A stretch of 64,000 nt of DNA, from the NCBI GenBank assembly GCA_963737705.1, contig CAVTTP010000003.1, positions 310,001-374,000 of the forward strand. Direction: 5' to 3'. Shown piece after piece: positions 63,645 through 64,000 of the stretch. The first letter of the stretch is position 1, and every line of letters begins with the position of its first letter. Source of the DNA: PALSA-607 sp963737705 (GTDB lineage Bacteria; Actinomycetota; Actinomycetes; Acidothermales; Acidothermaceae). Below the pieces are notes generated by a model. The model was not told where the DNA came from, searched no databases, and saw nothing but the letters and a program-made list of their open reading frames with translations. The position numbers and the translations under genes were made by a program.

Positions 63645-64000
63645 GTAAGCCGCCACTTGTCGTGTACTGGCAAAACCAGGCGTCGCCGTACATGGTCGCC
63701 CGGTATGAAGCTCTGACGAGACGCGGGAATGTTCGCATAGAAGGGCTTTACTCTCGGCTCAGGGCAGACGATCGAGCATGGTCCCTGAGCCCTGAGGACT
63801 GGTCGTTCCCACATGCTTTTCTGCCGCACCGATCGCCGACTCGCGTGGTGAAGGTGCTTCGCTATTTAGCGAAGCGACGCCCGGAGATATTTATCGCAGA
63901 GCACGATCGGGTGGACTTCTTTAGCGCGCTCCTGGCTGCGCCGCCGCTCGTGGGCCACACCGCCGCACGGGTCCTGCCTACGTTCGCCGCGTGGAGTCGA
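63641..64000 (+). CDS. Glycosyltransferase-like protein, cut by the right edge
   Basis: This frame starts at ATG 63641, overlapping the preceding stop (ATGA), and runs past the window edge after 120 residues. The visible part (PLVVYWQNQASPYMVARYEAL, RPEIFIAEHDRVDFFSALLA) matches the N-terminal acceptor domain of GT-B transferases. It would be the fourth glycosyltransferase in the 58-64 kb run. The family cannot be fixed without the donor half. Confidence 0.7.
   Translation, partial: MSKPPLVVYWQNQASPYMVARYEALTRRGNVRIEGLYSRLRADDRAWSLSPEDWSFPHAFLPHRSPTRVVKVLRYLAKRRPEIFIAEHDRVDFFSALLAAPPLVGHTAARVLPTFAAWSR

Noticed and set aside
1..64000. tRNA or rRNA genes
   Set aside because: No T-loop-like or rRNA segments were recognised by eye. 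A dedicated RNA search could still find one.

Overview
The window is high-GC DNA with frequent GTG starts, ATGA/GTGA start-stop overlaps and a typical actinobacterial gene set: a NucS/EndoMS mismatch endonuclease, SigE-family sigma factor, DUF2127 protein, PqqD-type RiPP recognition protein, MeaB and an Asp-type MurA. It comes from an Actinomycetota chromosome. I cannot name the genus. No rRNA, tRNA or CRISPR array was seen.

Layout. (1) 1-9.9 kb is an accessory zone of small orphan genes, lipoproteins and secreted proteins. It has one IS110-family element with a long 5' non-coding end, and a short intergenic repeat (core ATCGCGGC) present five times at gene borders. (2) 9.9-15.9 kb holds a DHA2-type MFS exporter divergent from an XRE/MmyB-type regulator, then a corrinoid adenosyltransferase, murA with Asp in place of the fosfomycin-reactive Cys, a 3-hydroxyacyl-CoA dehydrogenase and a STAS protein. 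(3) 16-28.3 kb is a striking locus. Two paralogous MoxR ATPase - DUF58 - membrane transglutaminase operons flank two TasA/CalY-like secreted proteins and a gene fusing a SipW-type signal peptidase to a second SipW-type signal sequence and a LamG-like domain. (4) 28.4-47.1 kb carries nucS, a lone prepilin, a molybdenum module (FdhF/YdeP-type oxidoreductase, mobA, fdhD), a sigma factor fused to a membrane-anchored exodomain, a two-component system, an aminopeptidase P-type gene, and methylmalonyl-CoA/thiolase genes (epimerase, thiolase, meaB). (5) 47.1-52 kb holds small orphan genes, a MarR regulator coupled to a CWB2 cell-wall-binding protein, and a family-2 glycosyltransferase. (6) 52.2-57.2 kb is a lasso-peptide-type RiPP cluster: B2 peptidase, ABC exporter, precursor, HPr-kinase-like kinase, a short asparagine-synthetase-like cyclase and the PqqD-like B1. 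The precursor lacks an acidic residue at the usual ring-closing positions if the core starts at the canonical place. (7) 57.2-64 kb is a polysaccharide/glycoconjugate run: an EEP-family membrane protein, four glycosyltransferases (the last cut by the window edge) and a polytopic membrane protein interrupted by two apparent compensating frameshifts.

How they may work together. In the 16-28 kb locus the fusion gene supplies the SipW-type peptidase that should process the two CalY-like proteins, which share its AAFSATT cleavage-region motif. The flanking MoxR/DUF58/transglutaminase sets could assemble or cross-link the exported product. This is the strongest candidate for an undescribed system. 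The kinase-containing lasso-type cluster is second, and the sigma-membrane exodomain fusion third.
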